A DNA stretch of 32,681 nt from Saccoglossus kowalevskii. Lineage: Eukaryota; Hemichordata; Enteropneusta; Harrimaniidae. The stretch is taken from positions 1-32,681 of the forward strand of contig NW_003153382.1 in assembly GCF_000003605.2 (NCBI RefSeq), in the 5' to 3' direction. Below, piece by piece: positions 13,879 to 27,378 of this stretch; the first letter of the stretch is position 1; each line of letters starts with the position of its first letter. The notes beneath the pieces were generated by a model. The model worked only from the letters and a program-made list of their open reading frames with translations, was not told where the DNA came from and made no database searches. The position numbers were made by a program, and so were the translations under genes.

Positions 13879-14298
13879 ATTACACTGCCATCAACAATAC
13901 AGTAGACTTCTATGATTACACTACCAACAGCAATACAGTAGACTTCTATGATTACACTGCCATCAGCAATACAGTAGACTTCTATGATTATACTACCAAC
14001 AGCAATACAGTAGACTTCTATGATTACACTACCAACAGCAATACAGTAGACTTCTATGATTACACTACCAACAGCAATACAGTAGACTTCTATGATTACA
14101 CTGCCATCAGCAATACAGTATACTTCTAAGATTACACTACTATCAGCAATACAGTAGACTTCTATGATTACACTGCCATCAGCAATACAGTAGACTTCTA
14201 TGATTACACTACCATCAGCAATACAGTAGACTTCTATGATTACACCACCATCAGCAATACAGTAGACTTCTATGATTACACTGCCATCAATAATACAG
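13598..14298. repeat. Tandemly duplicated block, 1008-bp offset, second copy
   Basis: This is the second copy of the block at 12,590-13,290. It carries the gatgac marker at 13,686 and the TAA at 14,127-14,129. Similarity stops at about 14,285, where a gccatcaataatacag unit replaces the gccatcagc/cagtatac unit of the first copy. Confidence 0.88.
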
Positions 14299-14524
14299 TA
14301 GACTTCTATGATTACACTGCCATCAACAATACAGTAGACTTCTATGATTACACTACCAACAGCAATACAGTAGACTTCTATGATTACACTGCCATCAGCA
14401 ATACAGTAGACTTCTATGATTATACTACCAACAGCAATACAGTAGACTTCTATGATTACACTACCAACAGCAATACAGTAGACTTCTATGATTACACTAC
14501 CAACAGCAATACAGTAGACTTCTA

Positions 14525-16045
14525 TGATTATACTGCCATCAGCAATACAGTAGACTTCTATGATTACACTACCATCAGCAATACAGTAGACTTCTATGAT
14601 TACACTACCAACAGCAATACAGTAGACTTCTATGATTACACTGCCATCAGCAATACAGTAGACTTCTATGATTACACTACCAACAGCAATACAGTAGACT
14701 TCTATGATTACACTACCAACAGCAATACAGTAGACTTCTATGATTACACTACCAACAGCAATACAGTAGACTTCTGTGATTACACTACCAACAACAATAC
14801 AGTAGACTTCTATGATTACACTGCCATCAGCAATACAGTAGACTTCTATGATTACACTACCAACAGCAATACAGTAGACTTCTATGATTACACTACCAAC
14901 AGCAATACAGTAGACTTCTATGATTACACTACCAACAGCAATACAGTAGACTTCTATGATTACACTACCAACAGCAATACAGTAGACTTCTATGATTACA
15001 CTACCAACAGCAATACAGTAGACTTCTATGATTACACTACCAACAGCAATACAGTAGACTTCTATGATTACATTGCTATCATCAATACAGTTGACTTCTA
15101 TGATTACACTGCCATCAACAATACAGTAGACTTCTATGATTACACTACCAACAGCAATACAGTAGACTTCTATGATTACATTGCCATCATCAATACAGTA
15201 GACTTCTATGATTACACCACCAACAGCAATACAGTAGACTTCTATGATTACACTACCAACAGCAATACAGTAGACTTCTATGATTACACTACCAACAGCA
15301 ATACAGTAGACTTCTATGATTACACCACCATCAGCAATACAGTAGACTTCTATGATTACACTGCCATCAGCAATACAGTATACTTCTATGATTACACTAC
15401 CATCAGCAATACAGTAGACTTCTATGATTACACTACCAACAGCAATACAGTAGACTTCTATGATTACACCACCATCAGCAATACAGTAGAATTCTATGAT
15501 TACATTGCCATCATCAATACAGTTGACTTCTATGATTACACTACCAACAGCAATACAGTAGACTTCTATGATTACACTACGAACAGCAATACAGTAGACT
15601 TCTATGATTACACTGCCATCAGCAATACAGTAGACTTCTATGATTACACTACCAACAGCAATACAGTAGACTTCTATGATTACACTACCAACAGCAATAC
15701 AGTAGACTTCTATGATTACACCACCAACAGCAATACAGTAGACTTCTATGATTACACTACCATCATCAATACAGTTGACTTCTATGATTACACTACCATC
15801 AGTAATACAGTAAACTTATATGAATACACTACCAACAGCAATACAGTAGACTTATATGATTACACTACCAACAGCAATGCAGTAGACTTCTATGATTACA
15901 CTGCCATCAGCAATACAGTAGACTTCTATGATTACACTGCCAACAGCAATACAGTAGACTTCTATGATTACACTGCCATCAGCAATACAGTAGACTTCTA
16001 TGATTACACTGCCATCAGCAATACAGTTGACTTCTATGATTACAC
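14525..16045. repeat. About 1.5-kb duplicated block, copy B
   Basis: This is the partner of 5810-7375. It carries the tgtgattac marker (14,774), the six plain units, the GAATTC unit (15,489-15,494), the cagtaaacttatatg unit and the aatgcagtag unit (15,877) in the same order. It lacks one cagtatac unit present in copy A and has a private acgaac change near 15,580. Just past its end, near 16,072, an extra A gives cttctaatgattac and breaks the open frame. Confidence 0.9.
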
Positions 16046-17004
16046 TACCAACAGCAATACAGTAGACTTCTAATGATTACACTACCAACAGCAATACAGT
16101 AGACTTCTATGATTACACTGCCATCAGCAATACAGTAGACTTCTATGATTACACTACCAACAGCAATACAGTAGACTTCTATGATTACACTACCAACAGC
16201 AATACAGTAGACTTCTATGATTACACTACCAACAGCAATACAGTAGACTTCTGTGATTACACTACCAACAACAATACAGTAGACTTCTATGATTACAATG
16301 CCATCATCAATACAGTTGACTTCTATGATTACACTACCATCAGTAATACAGTAGACTTATATGAATACACTACCAACAGCAATACAGTAGACTTCTATGA
16401 TTACACTGCCATCAGCAATACAGTAGACTTCTATGATTACACTACCAACAGCAATACAGTAGACTTCTATGATTACACTGCCATCAGCAATACAGTAGAC
16501 TTCTATGATTACACTACCATCATCAATACAGTAGACTTCTATGATTACACTACCAACAGCAATACAGTAGACTTATATGATTACACTGCCATCAGCAATA
16601 CAGTAGACTTCTATGATTACACTACCAACAGCAATACAGTAGACTTCTATGATTACACTACCAACAGCAATACAGTAGACTTCTATGATTACACTACCAA
16701 CAGCAATACAGTAGACTTCTATGATTACACTACCAACAGCAATACAGTAGACTTCTATGATTACACTACCAACAGCAATACAGTAGACTTCTGTGATTAC
16801 ACTACCAACAACAATACAGTAGACTTCTATGATTACACTGCCATCAGCAATACAGTAGACTTCTATGATTACACTACCAACAGCAATACAGTAGACTTCT
16901 ATGATTACACTACCAACAGCAATACAGTAGACTTCTATGATTACACTACCAACAGCAATACAGTAGACTTCTATGATTACACTACCAACAGCAATACAGC
17001 AGAC

Positions 17005-17874
17005 TTGTATGATTACACTACCAACAGCAATACAGTAGACTTCTATGATTACACTACCAACAGCAATACAGTAGACTTCTATGATTACATTGCTATCATC
17101 AATACAGTTGACTTCTATGATTACACTGCCATCAACAATACAGTAGACTTCTATGATTACACTACCAACAGCAATACAGTAGACTTCTATGATTACATTG
17201 CCATCATCAATACAGTAGACTTCTATGATTACACCACCAGCAGCAATACAGTAGACTTCTATGATTACACTACCAACAGCAATACAGTAGACTTCTATGA
17301 TTACACTACCAACAGCAATACAGTAGACTTCTATGATTACACTGCCATCAGCAATACAGTAGACTTCTATGATTACACTGCCATCAGCAATACAGTAGAC
17401 ATCTATGATTACACTACCAACAGCAATACAGTAGACTTCTATGATTACACTACCAACAGCAATACAGTAGACTTCTATGATTACACTGCCATCAGCCATA
17501 CAGTAGACTTCTATGATTACACTACCAACAGCAATACAGTAGACTTCTATGATTACACTACCAACAGCAATACAGTAGACTTCTATGATTACACTACCAA
17601 CAGCAATACAGTAGACTTCTATGATTACACTACCATCAGCAATACAGTAGACTTCTATGATTACATTGCTATCATCAATACAGTTGACTTCTATGATTAC
17701 ACTGCCATCAGCAATACAGTAGACTTCTATGATTACACCACCATCAGCAATACAGTAGACTTCTATGATTACACTACCAACAGCAATACAGTAGACTTCT
17801 ATGATTACACTACCAACAGCAATACAGTAGACTTCTATGATTACACTGCCATCAGCAATACAGTATACTTCTAA
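17005..17874 (+). other. Open frame of 12-residue repeats, doubtful as a gene
   Basis: There are 289 codons of the same repeat. It begins at a TTG (cttgtatgat variant) and ends at the recurrent cagtatacttctaag stop unit. It lies in an overlapping antisense open frame of VIIEVYCIAVGS repeats at 16,573-17,499. Both frames are open only because of repeat composition. Confidence 0.1.
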
Positions 17875-18089
17875 GATTACACTACTATCAGCAATACAGT
17901 AGACTTCTATGATTACACTGCCATCAGCAATACAGTAGACTTCTATGATTACACTACCATCAGCAATACAGTAGACTTCTATGATTACACCACCATCAGC
18001 AATACAGTAGACTTCTATGATTACACTACCAACAGCAATACAGTAGACTTGTATGATTACACTACCAACAGCAATACAGTAGACTTCTA

Positions 18090-18636
18090 TGATTACACTA
18101 CCATCATCAATACAGTTGACTTCTATGATTACACTACCATCAACAATACAGATGACTTCTATGATTACACTGCCATCAGCAATACAGTAGACTTCTATGA
18201 TTACACTACCAACAGCAATACAGTAGACTTCTATGATTACAATGCCATCATCAATACAGTTGACTTATATGATTACACTACCATCAGTAATACAGTAGAC
18301 TTATATGAATACACTACCAACAGCAATACAGTAGACTTCTATGATTACACTACCAACATAAATACAGTAGACTTCTATGATTACACTACCATCATCAATA
18401 CAGTTGACTTCTATGATTACACTACCATCAACAATACAGATGACTTCTATGATTACACTTCCATCAGCAATACAGTTGACTTCTATGATTACACTACCAA
18501 CAGCAATACAGTAGACTTCTATGATTACAATGCCATCATCAATACAGTTGACTTCTATGATTACACTACCATCAGTAATACAGTAGACTTATATGAATAC
18601 ACTACCAACAGCAATACAGTAGACTTCTACGATTAC
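18090..18636. repeat. 288-bp higher-order repeat, two tandem copies
   Basis: gatgac markers lie at 18,151 and 18,439, 288 bp apart, with the standard unit order. The accaacataaat change near 18,353 is shared with a unit near 22,675. Confidence 0.88.
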
Positions 18637-18799
18637 ACTGCCATCAGCAATACAGTAGACTTCTATGATTACACTACCAACAACAATACAGTAGACTTCT
18701 ATGATTACATTGCCATCATCAATACATTTGACTTCTATGATTACACTACCATCAGTAATACAGTAGACTTATATGAATACACTACCAACAGCAATACAG

Positions 18800-19354
18800 T
18801 AGACTTCTATGATTACACTACCATCATCAATACAGTTGACTTCTATGATTACACTACCATCAACAATACAGATGACTGCTATGAGTACACTGCCATCAGC
18901 AATACAGTAGACTTCTATGATTACACTACCAACAGCAATACAGTAGACTTCTATGATTACAATGCCATCATCAATACAGTTGACTTCTATGATTACACTA
19001 CCATCAGTAATACAGTAGACTTATATGAATACACTACCAACAGCAATACAGTAGACTTCTATGATTACACTACCAACAGCAATACAGTAGATTTCTATGA
19101 TTACACTACCATCATCAATACAGTAGACTTCTATGATTACACTACCATCAACAATACAGATGACTTCTATGATTACACTGCCATCAGCAATACAGTAGAC
19201 TTCTATGATTACACTACCAACAGCAATACAGTAGACTTCTATGATTACAATGCCATCATCAATACAGTTGACGTCTATGATTACACTACCATCAGTAATA
19301 CAGTAGACTTATATGAATACACTACCAACAGCAATACAGTAGACTTCTATGATT
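18800..19354. repeat. 288-bp higher-order repeat, two tandem copies
   Basis: gatgac markers lie at 18,871 (gatgactgctatgag form) and 19,159, 288 bp apart. The pair sits 432 bp (12 units) after the marker at 18,439, a spacing also seen at 8790-9222 and 22,328-22,760. Confidence 0.88.
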
Positions 19355-21984
19355 ACACTGCCATCAGCAATACAGTAGACTTCTATGATTACACTACCAA
19401 CAGCAATACAGTAGACTTCTATGATTACACTGCCATCAGCAATACAGTAGACTTCTATGATTACACTACCAACAGCAATACAGTAGACTTCTATGATTAC
19501 ACTACCAACAGCAATACAGTAGACTTCTACGATTACACTACCAACAGCAATACAGTAGACGTCTATGATTACACCACCAACAGCAATACAGTAGACTTCT
19601 ATGATTACATTGCTATCATCAATACAGTTGACTTCTATGATTACACTGCCATCAACAATACAGTAGACTTCTATGATTACACTACCAACAGCAATACAGT
19701 AGACTTCTATGATTACATTGCCATCATCAATACAGTCGACTTCTATGATTACATTGCCATCATCAATACAGTTGACTTCTATGATTACACTGCCATCAAT
19801 AATACAGTAGACTTCTATGATTACACTGCCATCAACAATACAGTAGACTTCTATGATTACACTACCAACAGCAATACAGTAGACTTCTATGATTACACTG
19901 CCATCAGCAATACAGTAGACTTCTATGATTATACTACCAACAGCAATACAGTAGACTTCTATGATTACACTACCAACAGCAATACAGTAGACTTCTATGA
20001 TTACACTACCAACAGCAATACAGTAGACTTCTATGATTATACTGCCATCAGCAATACAGTAGACTTCTATGATTACACTACCATCAGCAATACAGTAGAC
20101 TTCTATGATTACACTACCAACAGCAATACAGTAGACTTCTATGATTACACTGCCATCAGTAATACAGTAGACTTCTATGATTACACTACCAACAGCAATA
20201 CAGTAGACTTCTATGATTACACTACCAACAGCAATACAGTAGACTTCTATGATTACACTACCAACAGCAATACAGTAGACTTCTGTGATTACACTACCAA
20301 CAACAATACAGTAGACTTCTATGATTACACTGCCATCAGCAATACAGTAGACTTCTATGATTACACTACCAACAGCAATACAGTAGACTTCTATGATTAC
20401 ACTACCAACAGCAATACAGTAGACTTCTATGATTACACTACCATCAGTAATACAGTAGACTTATATGAATACACTACCAACAGCAATACAGTAGACTTCT
20501 ATGATTACACTACCAACAGCAATACAGTAGACTTCTATGATTACACTACCATCATCAATACAGTTGACTTCTATGATTACACTACCATCAACAATACAGA
20601 TGACTTCTATGATTACACTGCCATCAGCAATACAGTAGACTTCTATGATTACACTACCAACAGCAATACAGTAGACTTCTATGATTACATTGCCATCATC
20701 AATACAGTCGACTTCTATGATTACATTGCCATCATCAATACAGTTGACTTCTATGATTACACTGCCATCAATAATACAGTATACTTCTATGATTACACTG
20801 CCATCAGCAATACAGTAGACTTCTATGATTACACTACCAACAGCAATACAGTAGACTTCTATGATTACACTGCCATCAGCAATACAGTAGACTTCTATGA
20901 TTATACTGCCATCAGCAATACAGTAGACTTCTATGATTACACTACCAACAGCAATACAGTAGACTTCTATGATTACACTACCAACAGCAATACAGTAGAC
21001 TTCTATGATTACACTGCCATCAGCAATACAGTATACTTCTATGATTACACTACCGATCAGCAATACAGTAGACTTCTATGATTACACTGCCATCAGCAAT
21101 ACAGTATACTTCTATGATTACACTACCATCAGCAATACAGTATACTTCTATGATTACACTACCATCAGCAATACAGTTGACTTCTATGATTACACTACCA
21201 TCAACAATACAGATGACTTCTATGATTACACTTCCATCAGCAATACAGTAGACTTCTATGATTACACTACCAACAGCAATACAGTAGACTTCTATGATTA
21301 CAATGCCATCATCAATACAGTTGACTTCTATGATTACACTACCATCAGTAATACAGTAGACTTATATGAATACACTACCAACAGCAATACAGTAGACTTC
21401 TATGATTACACTGCCATCATCAATACAGTAGACTTCTATGATTACACTACCAACAGCAATACAGTAGACTTCTATGATTACACTGCCATCAGCAATACAG
21501 TAGACTTCTATGATTACACTACCAACAGCAATACAGTAGACTTCTATGATTACACTACCAACAGCAATACAGTAGACTTCTATGATTACACTACCAACAG
21601 CAATACAGTAGACTTCTATGATTACACTACAAACAGCAATACAGTAGACTTCTATGATTACACTACCAACAGCAATACAGTAGACTTCTATGATTACACT
21701 ACCAACAGCAATACAGTAGACTTCTGTGATTACACTACCAACAACAATACAGTAGACTTCTATGATTACACTGCCATCAGCAATACAGTAGACTTCTATG
21801 ATTACACTACCAACAGCAATACAGTAGACTTCTATGATTACACTACCAACAGCAATACAGTAGACTTCGATGATTACACTACCAACAGCAATACAGTAGA
21901 CTTCTATGATTACACTACCAACAGCAATACAGTAGACTTCTATGATTACACCACCATCAGCAATACAGTAGAATTCTATGATTA

Positions 21985-22518
21985 CATTGCCATCATCAAT
22001 ACAGTTGACTTCTATGATTACACTACCATCAACAATACAGATGACTTCTATGATTACACTGCCATCAGCAATACAGTAGACTTCTATGATTACACTACCA
22101 ACAGCAATACAGTAGACTTCTATCATTACAATGCGATCATCAATACAGTTGACTTCTATGATTACACTACCATCAGTAATACAGTAGACTTATATGAATA
22201 CACTACCAACAGCAATACAGTAGACTTCTATGATTACACTACCAACAGCAATACAGTAGACTTCTATGATTACACTACCATCATCAATACAGTTGACTTC
22301 TATGATTACACTACCATCAACAATACAGATGATTTCTATGATTACACTTCCATCAGCAATACAGTAGACTTCTATGATTACACTACCAACAGCAATACAG
22401 TAGACTTCTATGATTACAATGCCATCATCAATACAGTTGACTTCTATGATTACACTACCATCAGTAATACAGTAGACTTATATGAATACACTACCAACAG
22501 CAATACAGTAGACTTCTA
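21985..22518. repeat. 288-bp higher-order repeat, two tandem copies
   Basis: gatgac markers lie at 22,040 and 22,328, 288 bp apart. The first follows a GAATTC-bearing unit (21,971-21,976). A third marker follows at 22,760, 432 bp on. Confidence 0.88.
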
Positions 22519-22744
22519 TGATTACACTGCCATCAGCAATACAGTAGACTTCTATGATTACACTACCAACAGCAATACAGTAGACTTCTATGATTACACT
22601 GCCATCAGCAATACAGTAGACTTCTATGATTACACTACCATCAGCAATACAGTAGACTTCTATGATTACACTACCAACATAAATACAGTAGACTTCTATG
22701 ATTACACTACCATAATCAATACAGTTGACTTCTATGATTACACT

Positions 22745-23165
22745 ACCATCAACAATACAGATGACTTCTATGATTACACTTCCATCAGCAATACAGTAGA
22801 CTTCTATGATTACACTACCAACAGCAATACAGTAGACTTCTATGATTACAATGCCATCATCAATACAGTTGACTTCTATGATTACACTACCATCAGTAAT
22901 ACAGTAGACTTATATGAATACACTACCAACAGCAATACAGTAGACTTCTATGATTACATTGCCATCAGCAATACAGTAGACTTCTATGATTACACTACCA
23001 ACAGCAATACAGTAGACTTCTATGATTACACTGCCATCAGCAATACAGTAGACTTCTATGATTACACTACCATCAGCAATACAGTAGACTTCTATGATTA
23101 CACTACCAACAGCAATACAGTAGACTTCTATGATTACACTGCCATCAGCAATACAGTAGACTTCT
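22745..23165. repeat. Block shared with 7375-7795
   Basis: After the gatgac marker (22,760, compare 7389) both stretches read tccatcagc, plain, aatgccatcatc, accatcagt/ttatatgaatac, plain, the rare attgccatcagc, plain, gccatcagc, accatcagc, plain, gccatcagc. They are 15,371 bp apart and diverge after about 11 units. Confidence 0.82.
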
Positions 23166-25179
23166 ATGATTACACTACCAACAGCAATACAGTAGACTTC
23201 TATGATTACACTACCAACAGCAATACAGTAGACTTCTATGATTACACTACCAACAGCAATACAGTAGACTTCTGTGATTACACTACCAACAACAATACAG
23301 TAGACTTCTATGATTACACTGCCATCAGCAATACAGTAGACTTCTATGATTACACTACCAACAGCAATACAGTAGACTTCTATGATTACACTACCAACAG
23401 CCATACAGTAGACTTCTATGATTACACTACCAACAGCAATACAGTAGACTTCTATGATTACACCACCAACAGCAATACAGTAGACTTCTATGATTACACT
23501 ACCATCATCAATACAGTTGACTTCCATGATTACACTACCATCAGTAATACAGTAAACTTATATGAATACACTACCAACAGCAATACAGTAGACTTATATG
23601 ATTACACTACCAACAGCAATGCAGTAAACTTCAATGATTACACTGCCATCAGCAATACAGTAGACTTCTATGATTACACTGCCAACAGCAATACAGTAGA
23701 CTTCTATGATTACAATGCCATCATCAATACAGTTGACTTTTATGATTACACTACCATCAGTAATACAGTAGACTTATATGAATACACTACCAACAGCAAT
23801 ACAGTAGACTTCTATGATTACACTACCAACAGCAATACAGTAGACTTCTATGATTACAATACCATCATCAATACAGTTGATTTCTATGATTACACTACCA
23901 TCAACAATACAGATGACTTCTATGATTACACTTCCATCAGCAATACAGTAGACTTCCATGATTACACTACCAACAGCAATACAGTAGACTTCTATGATTA
24001 CAATGCCATCATCAATACAGTTGACTTCTATGATTACACTACCATCAGTAATACAGTAGACTTATATGAATACACTACCAACAGCAATACAGTAGACTTC
24101 TATGATTACACTGCCATCAGCAATACAGTAGACGTCTATGATTACACCACCAACAGCAATACAGTAGACTTCTCTGATTACATTGCTATCATCAATACAG
24201 TTGACTTCTATGATTACACTGCCATCAACAATACAGTAGACTTCTATGATTACACTACCAACAGCAATACAGTAGACTTCTATGATTACATTGCCATCAT
24301 CAATACAGTCGACTTCTATGATTACATTGCCATCATCAATACAGTTGACTTCTATGATTACACTGCCATCAATAATACAGTAGACTTCTATGATTACACT
24401 GCCATCAGCAATACAGTAGACTTCTATGATTACACTACCAACAGCAATACAGTAGACTTCTGTGATTACACTACCAACAACAATACAGTAGACTTCTATG
24501 ATTACACTGCCATCAGCAATACAGTAGACTTCTATGATTACACTACCAACAGCAATACAGTAGACTTCTATGATTACACTACCAACAGCAATACAGTAGA
24601 CTTCTATGATTACACTACCAACAGCAATACAGTAGACTTCTATGATTACACTACCAACAGCAATACAGTAGACTTGTATGATTACACTACCAACAGCAAT
24701 ACAGTAGACTTGTATGATTACACTACCAACAGCAATACAGTAGACTTCTATGATTACACTACCAACAGCAATACAGTAGACTTCTATGATTACACTACCA
24801 ACAGCAATACAGTAGACTTCTATGATTACACTGCCATCAGCAATACAGTATACTTCTATGATTACACTAAAAACAGCAATACAGTAGACTTCTATGATTA
24901 CACTACCAACAGCAATACAGTAGACTTCTACGATTACACTACCAACAGCAATACAGTAGACTTCTATGATTACACTACCAACAGCAATACAATAGACTTC
25001 TATGATTACACTACCAACAGCAATACAGTAGACTTCTATGATTACACTGCCATCAGCAATACAGTATACTTCTATGATTACACTACCAACAGCAATACAG
25101 TAGACTTCTATGATTACACTACCAACAGCATACAGTAACTTCTACATTTACACTACCAACAGCATACAGTAGACTTCTA

Positions 25180-26010
25180 TGATTACACTACCATCATCAA
25201 TACAGTTGACTTCTATGATTACACTACCATCAACAATACAGATGACTGCTATGAGTACACTGCCATCAGCAATACAGTAGACTTCTATGATTACACTACC
25301 AACAGCAATACAGTAGACTTCTATGATTACAATGCCATCATCAATACAGTTGACTTCTATGATTACACTACCATCAGTAATACAGTAGACTTATATGAAT
25401 ACACTACCAACAGCAATACAGTAGACTTCTATGATTACACTACCAACAGCAATACAGTAGACTTCTATGATTACACTACCATCATCAATACAGTTGACTT
25501 CTATGATTACACTACCATCAACAATACAGATGACTGCTATGAGTACACTGCCATCAGCAATACAGTAGACTTCTATGATTACACTACCAACAGCAATTCA
25601 GTAGACTTCTATGATTACAATGCCATCATCAATACAGTTGACTTCTATGATTACACTACCATCAGTAATACAGTAGACTTATATGAATACACTACCAACA
25701 GCAATACAGTAGACTTCTATGATTACACTACCAACAGCAATACAGTAGACTTCTATGATTACACTACCATCATCAATACAGTAGACTTCTATGATTACAC
25801 TACCATCAACAATACAGATGACTTCTATGATTACACTGCCATCAGCAATACAGTAGACTTCTATGATTACACTACCAACAGCAATACAGTAGACTTCTAT
25901 GATTACAATGCCATCATCAATACAGTTGACTTCTATGATTACACTACCATCAGTAATACAGTAGACTTATATGAATACACTACCAACAGCAATACAGTAG
26001 ACTTCTATGA
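25180..26010. repeat. 288-bp higher-order repeat, three tandem copies
   Basis: gatgac markers lie at 25,241, 25,529 and 25,817, two intervals of 288 bp. The first two share gatgactgctatgag, so they are the most closely related pair. The next marker (26,141) is 324 bp on, because one extra unit (gccaacagc, near 26,015) is present. Confidence 0.92.
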
Positions 26011-26289
26011 TTACACTGCCAACAGCAATACAGTAGACTTCTATGATTACACTACCAACAGCAATACAGTAGACTTCTATGATTACACTACCATCATCAA
26101 TACAGTTGAATTCTATGATTACACTACCATCAACAATACAGATGACTTCTATGATTACACTGCCATCAGCAATACAGTAGACTTCTATGATTACACTACC
26201 AACAGCAATACAGTAGACTTCTATGATTACAATGCCATCATCAATACAGTTGACTTCTATGATTACACTACCAACAGCAATACAGTATA

Positions 26290-26530
26290 CTTCTATGATT
26301 ACACTACCCAACAGCAATACAGTAGACTTCTATGATTACACTACCAACAGGAATACGGGAGACTTCTATGATTACACTGTCATCAGCAAGACGGGAGACT
26401 TCTATGATTACACTGCCATCAGCATACAGTAGACTTCTATGATTACGCTAACAACAGCAATACAGTAGACTTCTACGAGTACACTGCCATCAGCAATTCA
26501 GTAGACTTTTTATGATTACACTGCCGTCAG
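26290..26530. repeat. Decayed segment carrying the aacaggaat/gtcatcagc block (copy 3)
   Basis: This segment holds the same pair of private variants as 2661 and 9462 (aacaggaat at 26,346, then actgtcatcagc), but with further changes: acgggagac twice, gcaagacgg, an extra C in ctacccaacagc near 26,309, a lost base in agcatacag near 26,421, and extra Ts in gactttttatg near 26,505. It is an older or faster-decaying copy of that block. Confidence 0.82.
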
Positions 26531-26799
26531 CAATACAGTTGACTTCTATGATTACACTACCAACAGCAATACAGTAGACTTCTATGATTACACTACCAAC
26601 AGCAATACAGTAGACTTCTATGATTACACTACCAACAGCAATACAGTAGACTTCTATGATTACACCACCAACAGCAATACAGTAGACTTCTATGATTACA
26701 CTACCAACAGCAATACAGTAGACTTCTATGATTACACTACCAACAGCAATACAGTGGACATCTATGATTACACCACCATCAGCAATACAGTAGACTTCT

Positions 26800-27020
26800 A
26801 TGATTACACTGCCATCAGCAATACAGTATACTTCTATGATTACACTACCATCAGCAATACAGTATACTTCTTTGATTACACTACCATCAGCAATACAGTA
26901 TACTTCTATGATTACACTACGATAATCAATACAGTTGACTTCTATTACACTACCATCAACAATACAGATGACTTCTACGATTACACTGCCATCAGCAATA
27001 CAGTAGACTTCTATGATTAC
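26800..27020. repeat. Block with a 33-bp unit, copy 4 of 4
   Basis: This block repeats the succession of cagtatac units, the ttctttgatt unit, actacgataatc and cttctattac (26,939-26,948), then gatgac (26,967) and ttctacgattac. It matches 8050-8270 best: both have cgataatc, whereas 2116 and 10,430 have cggtaatc. Confidence 0.87.
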
Positions 27021-27365
27021 ACTACCAACAACAATACAGTAGACTTCTATGATTACATTTCCATCATCAATAGAGTTGACTTCTATGATTACACTACCAT
27101 CAGTAATACAGTAGACTTATATGAATACACTACCAACAGCAATACAGTAGACTTCTATGATTACACTACCAACAGCAATACAGTAGACTTCTATGATTAC
27201 ACTACCATCATCAATACAGTTGACTTCTATGATTACACTACCATCAACAATACAGATGACTTCTATGATTACACTGCCATCAGCAATACAGTAGACTTCT
27301 ATGATTACACTACCAACAGCAATACAGTAGACTTCTATGATTACAATGCCATCAACAATACAGAT
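26930..27365. repeat. 288-bp higher-order repeat, two tandem copies plus a truncated third
   Basis: gatgac markers lie at 26,967 and 27,255 (288 bp apart). A third marker only 108 bp (3 units) later at 27,363 shows an internal deletion or unequal exchange. The decayed island begins immediately downstream. Confidence 0.83.
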
Positions 27366-27378
27366 GACTTCTATGATT

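Larger units (their letters stand above)
18049..21081 (+). other. Long open frame of 12-residue repeats, doubtful as a gene
   Basis: There are 1,010 codons of VDFYDYTTNSNT-type repeats, starting at a TTG. It ends because an extra base near 21,054 (actaccgatcagc) shifts the reading frame. It overlaps the next open frame, which begins at 21,005 in a different phase. No product is recognised. Confidence 0.15.
21005..25138 (+). other. Longest open frame (1,377 codons), the only long one with an ATG; doubtful as a gene
   Basis: The first 17 codons are read in the ATG phase of the unit (MITLPSAIQ), which normally stops at TAG after nine codons. Here the TAG is TAT because the unit is a cagtatac variant. 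A one-base insertion (actaccgatcagc near 21,054) then moves translation into the stop-free VDFYDYTTNSNT phase for over 1,350 codons. The frame ends at TAA in 25,136-25,138 after a one-base loss (aacagcatacagtaac). The composition would be Asp-, Tyr-, Thr-, Asn- and Ser-rich and acidic, with no signal peptide, membrane segment or known domain. The fusion looks accidental, but this is the best candidate if any part of the array is translated. Confidence 0.18.

Noticed and set aside
16573-17499. Antisense open frames (VIIEVYCIAVGS repeats) here and at 1603-1884, 3399-3959, 10,632-10,874, 12,282-12,725, 20,461-21,063, 21,362-22,126, 22,910-23,527, 23,774-23,959 and 25,967-26,317
   Set aside because: They are the reverse-strand shadow of the same repeat, have no independent start or domain, and end wherever a variant unit introduces a stop.
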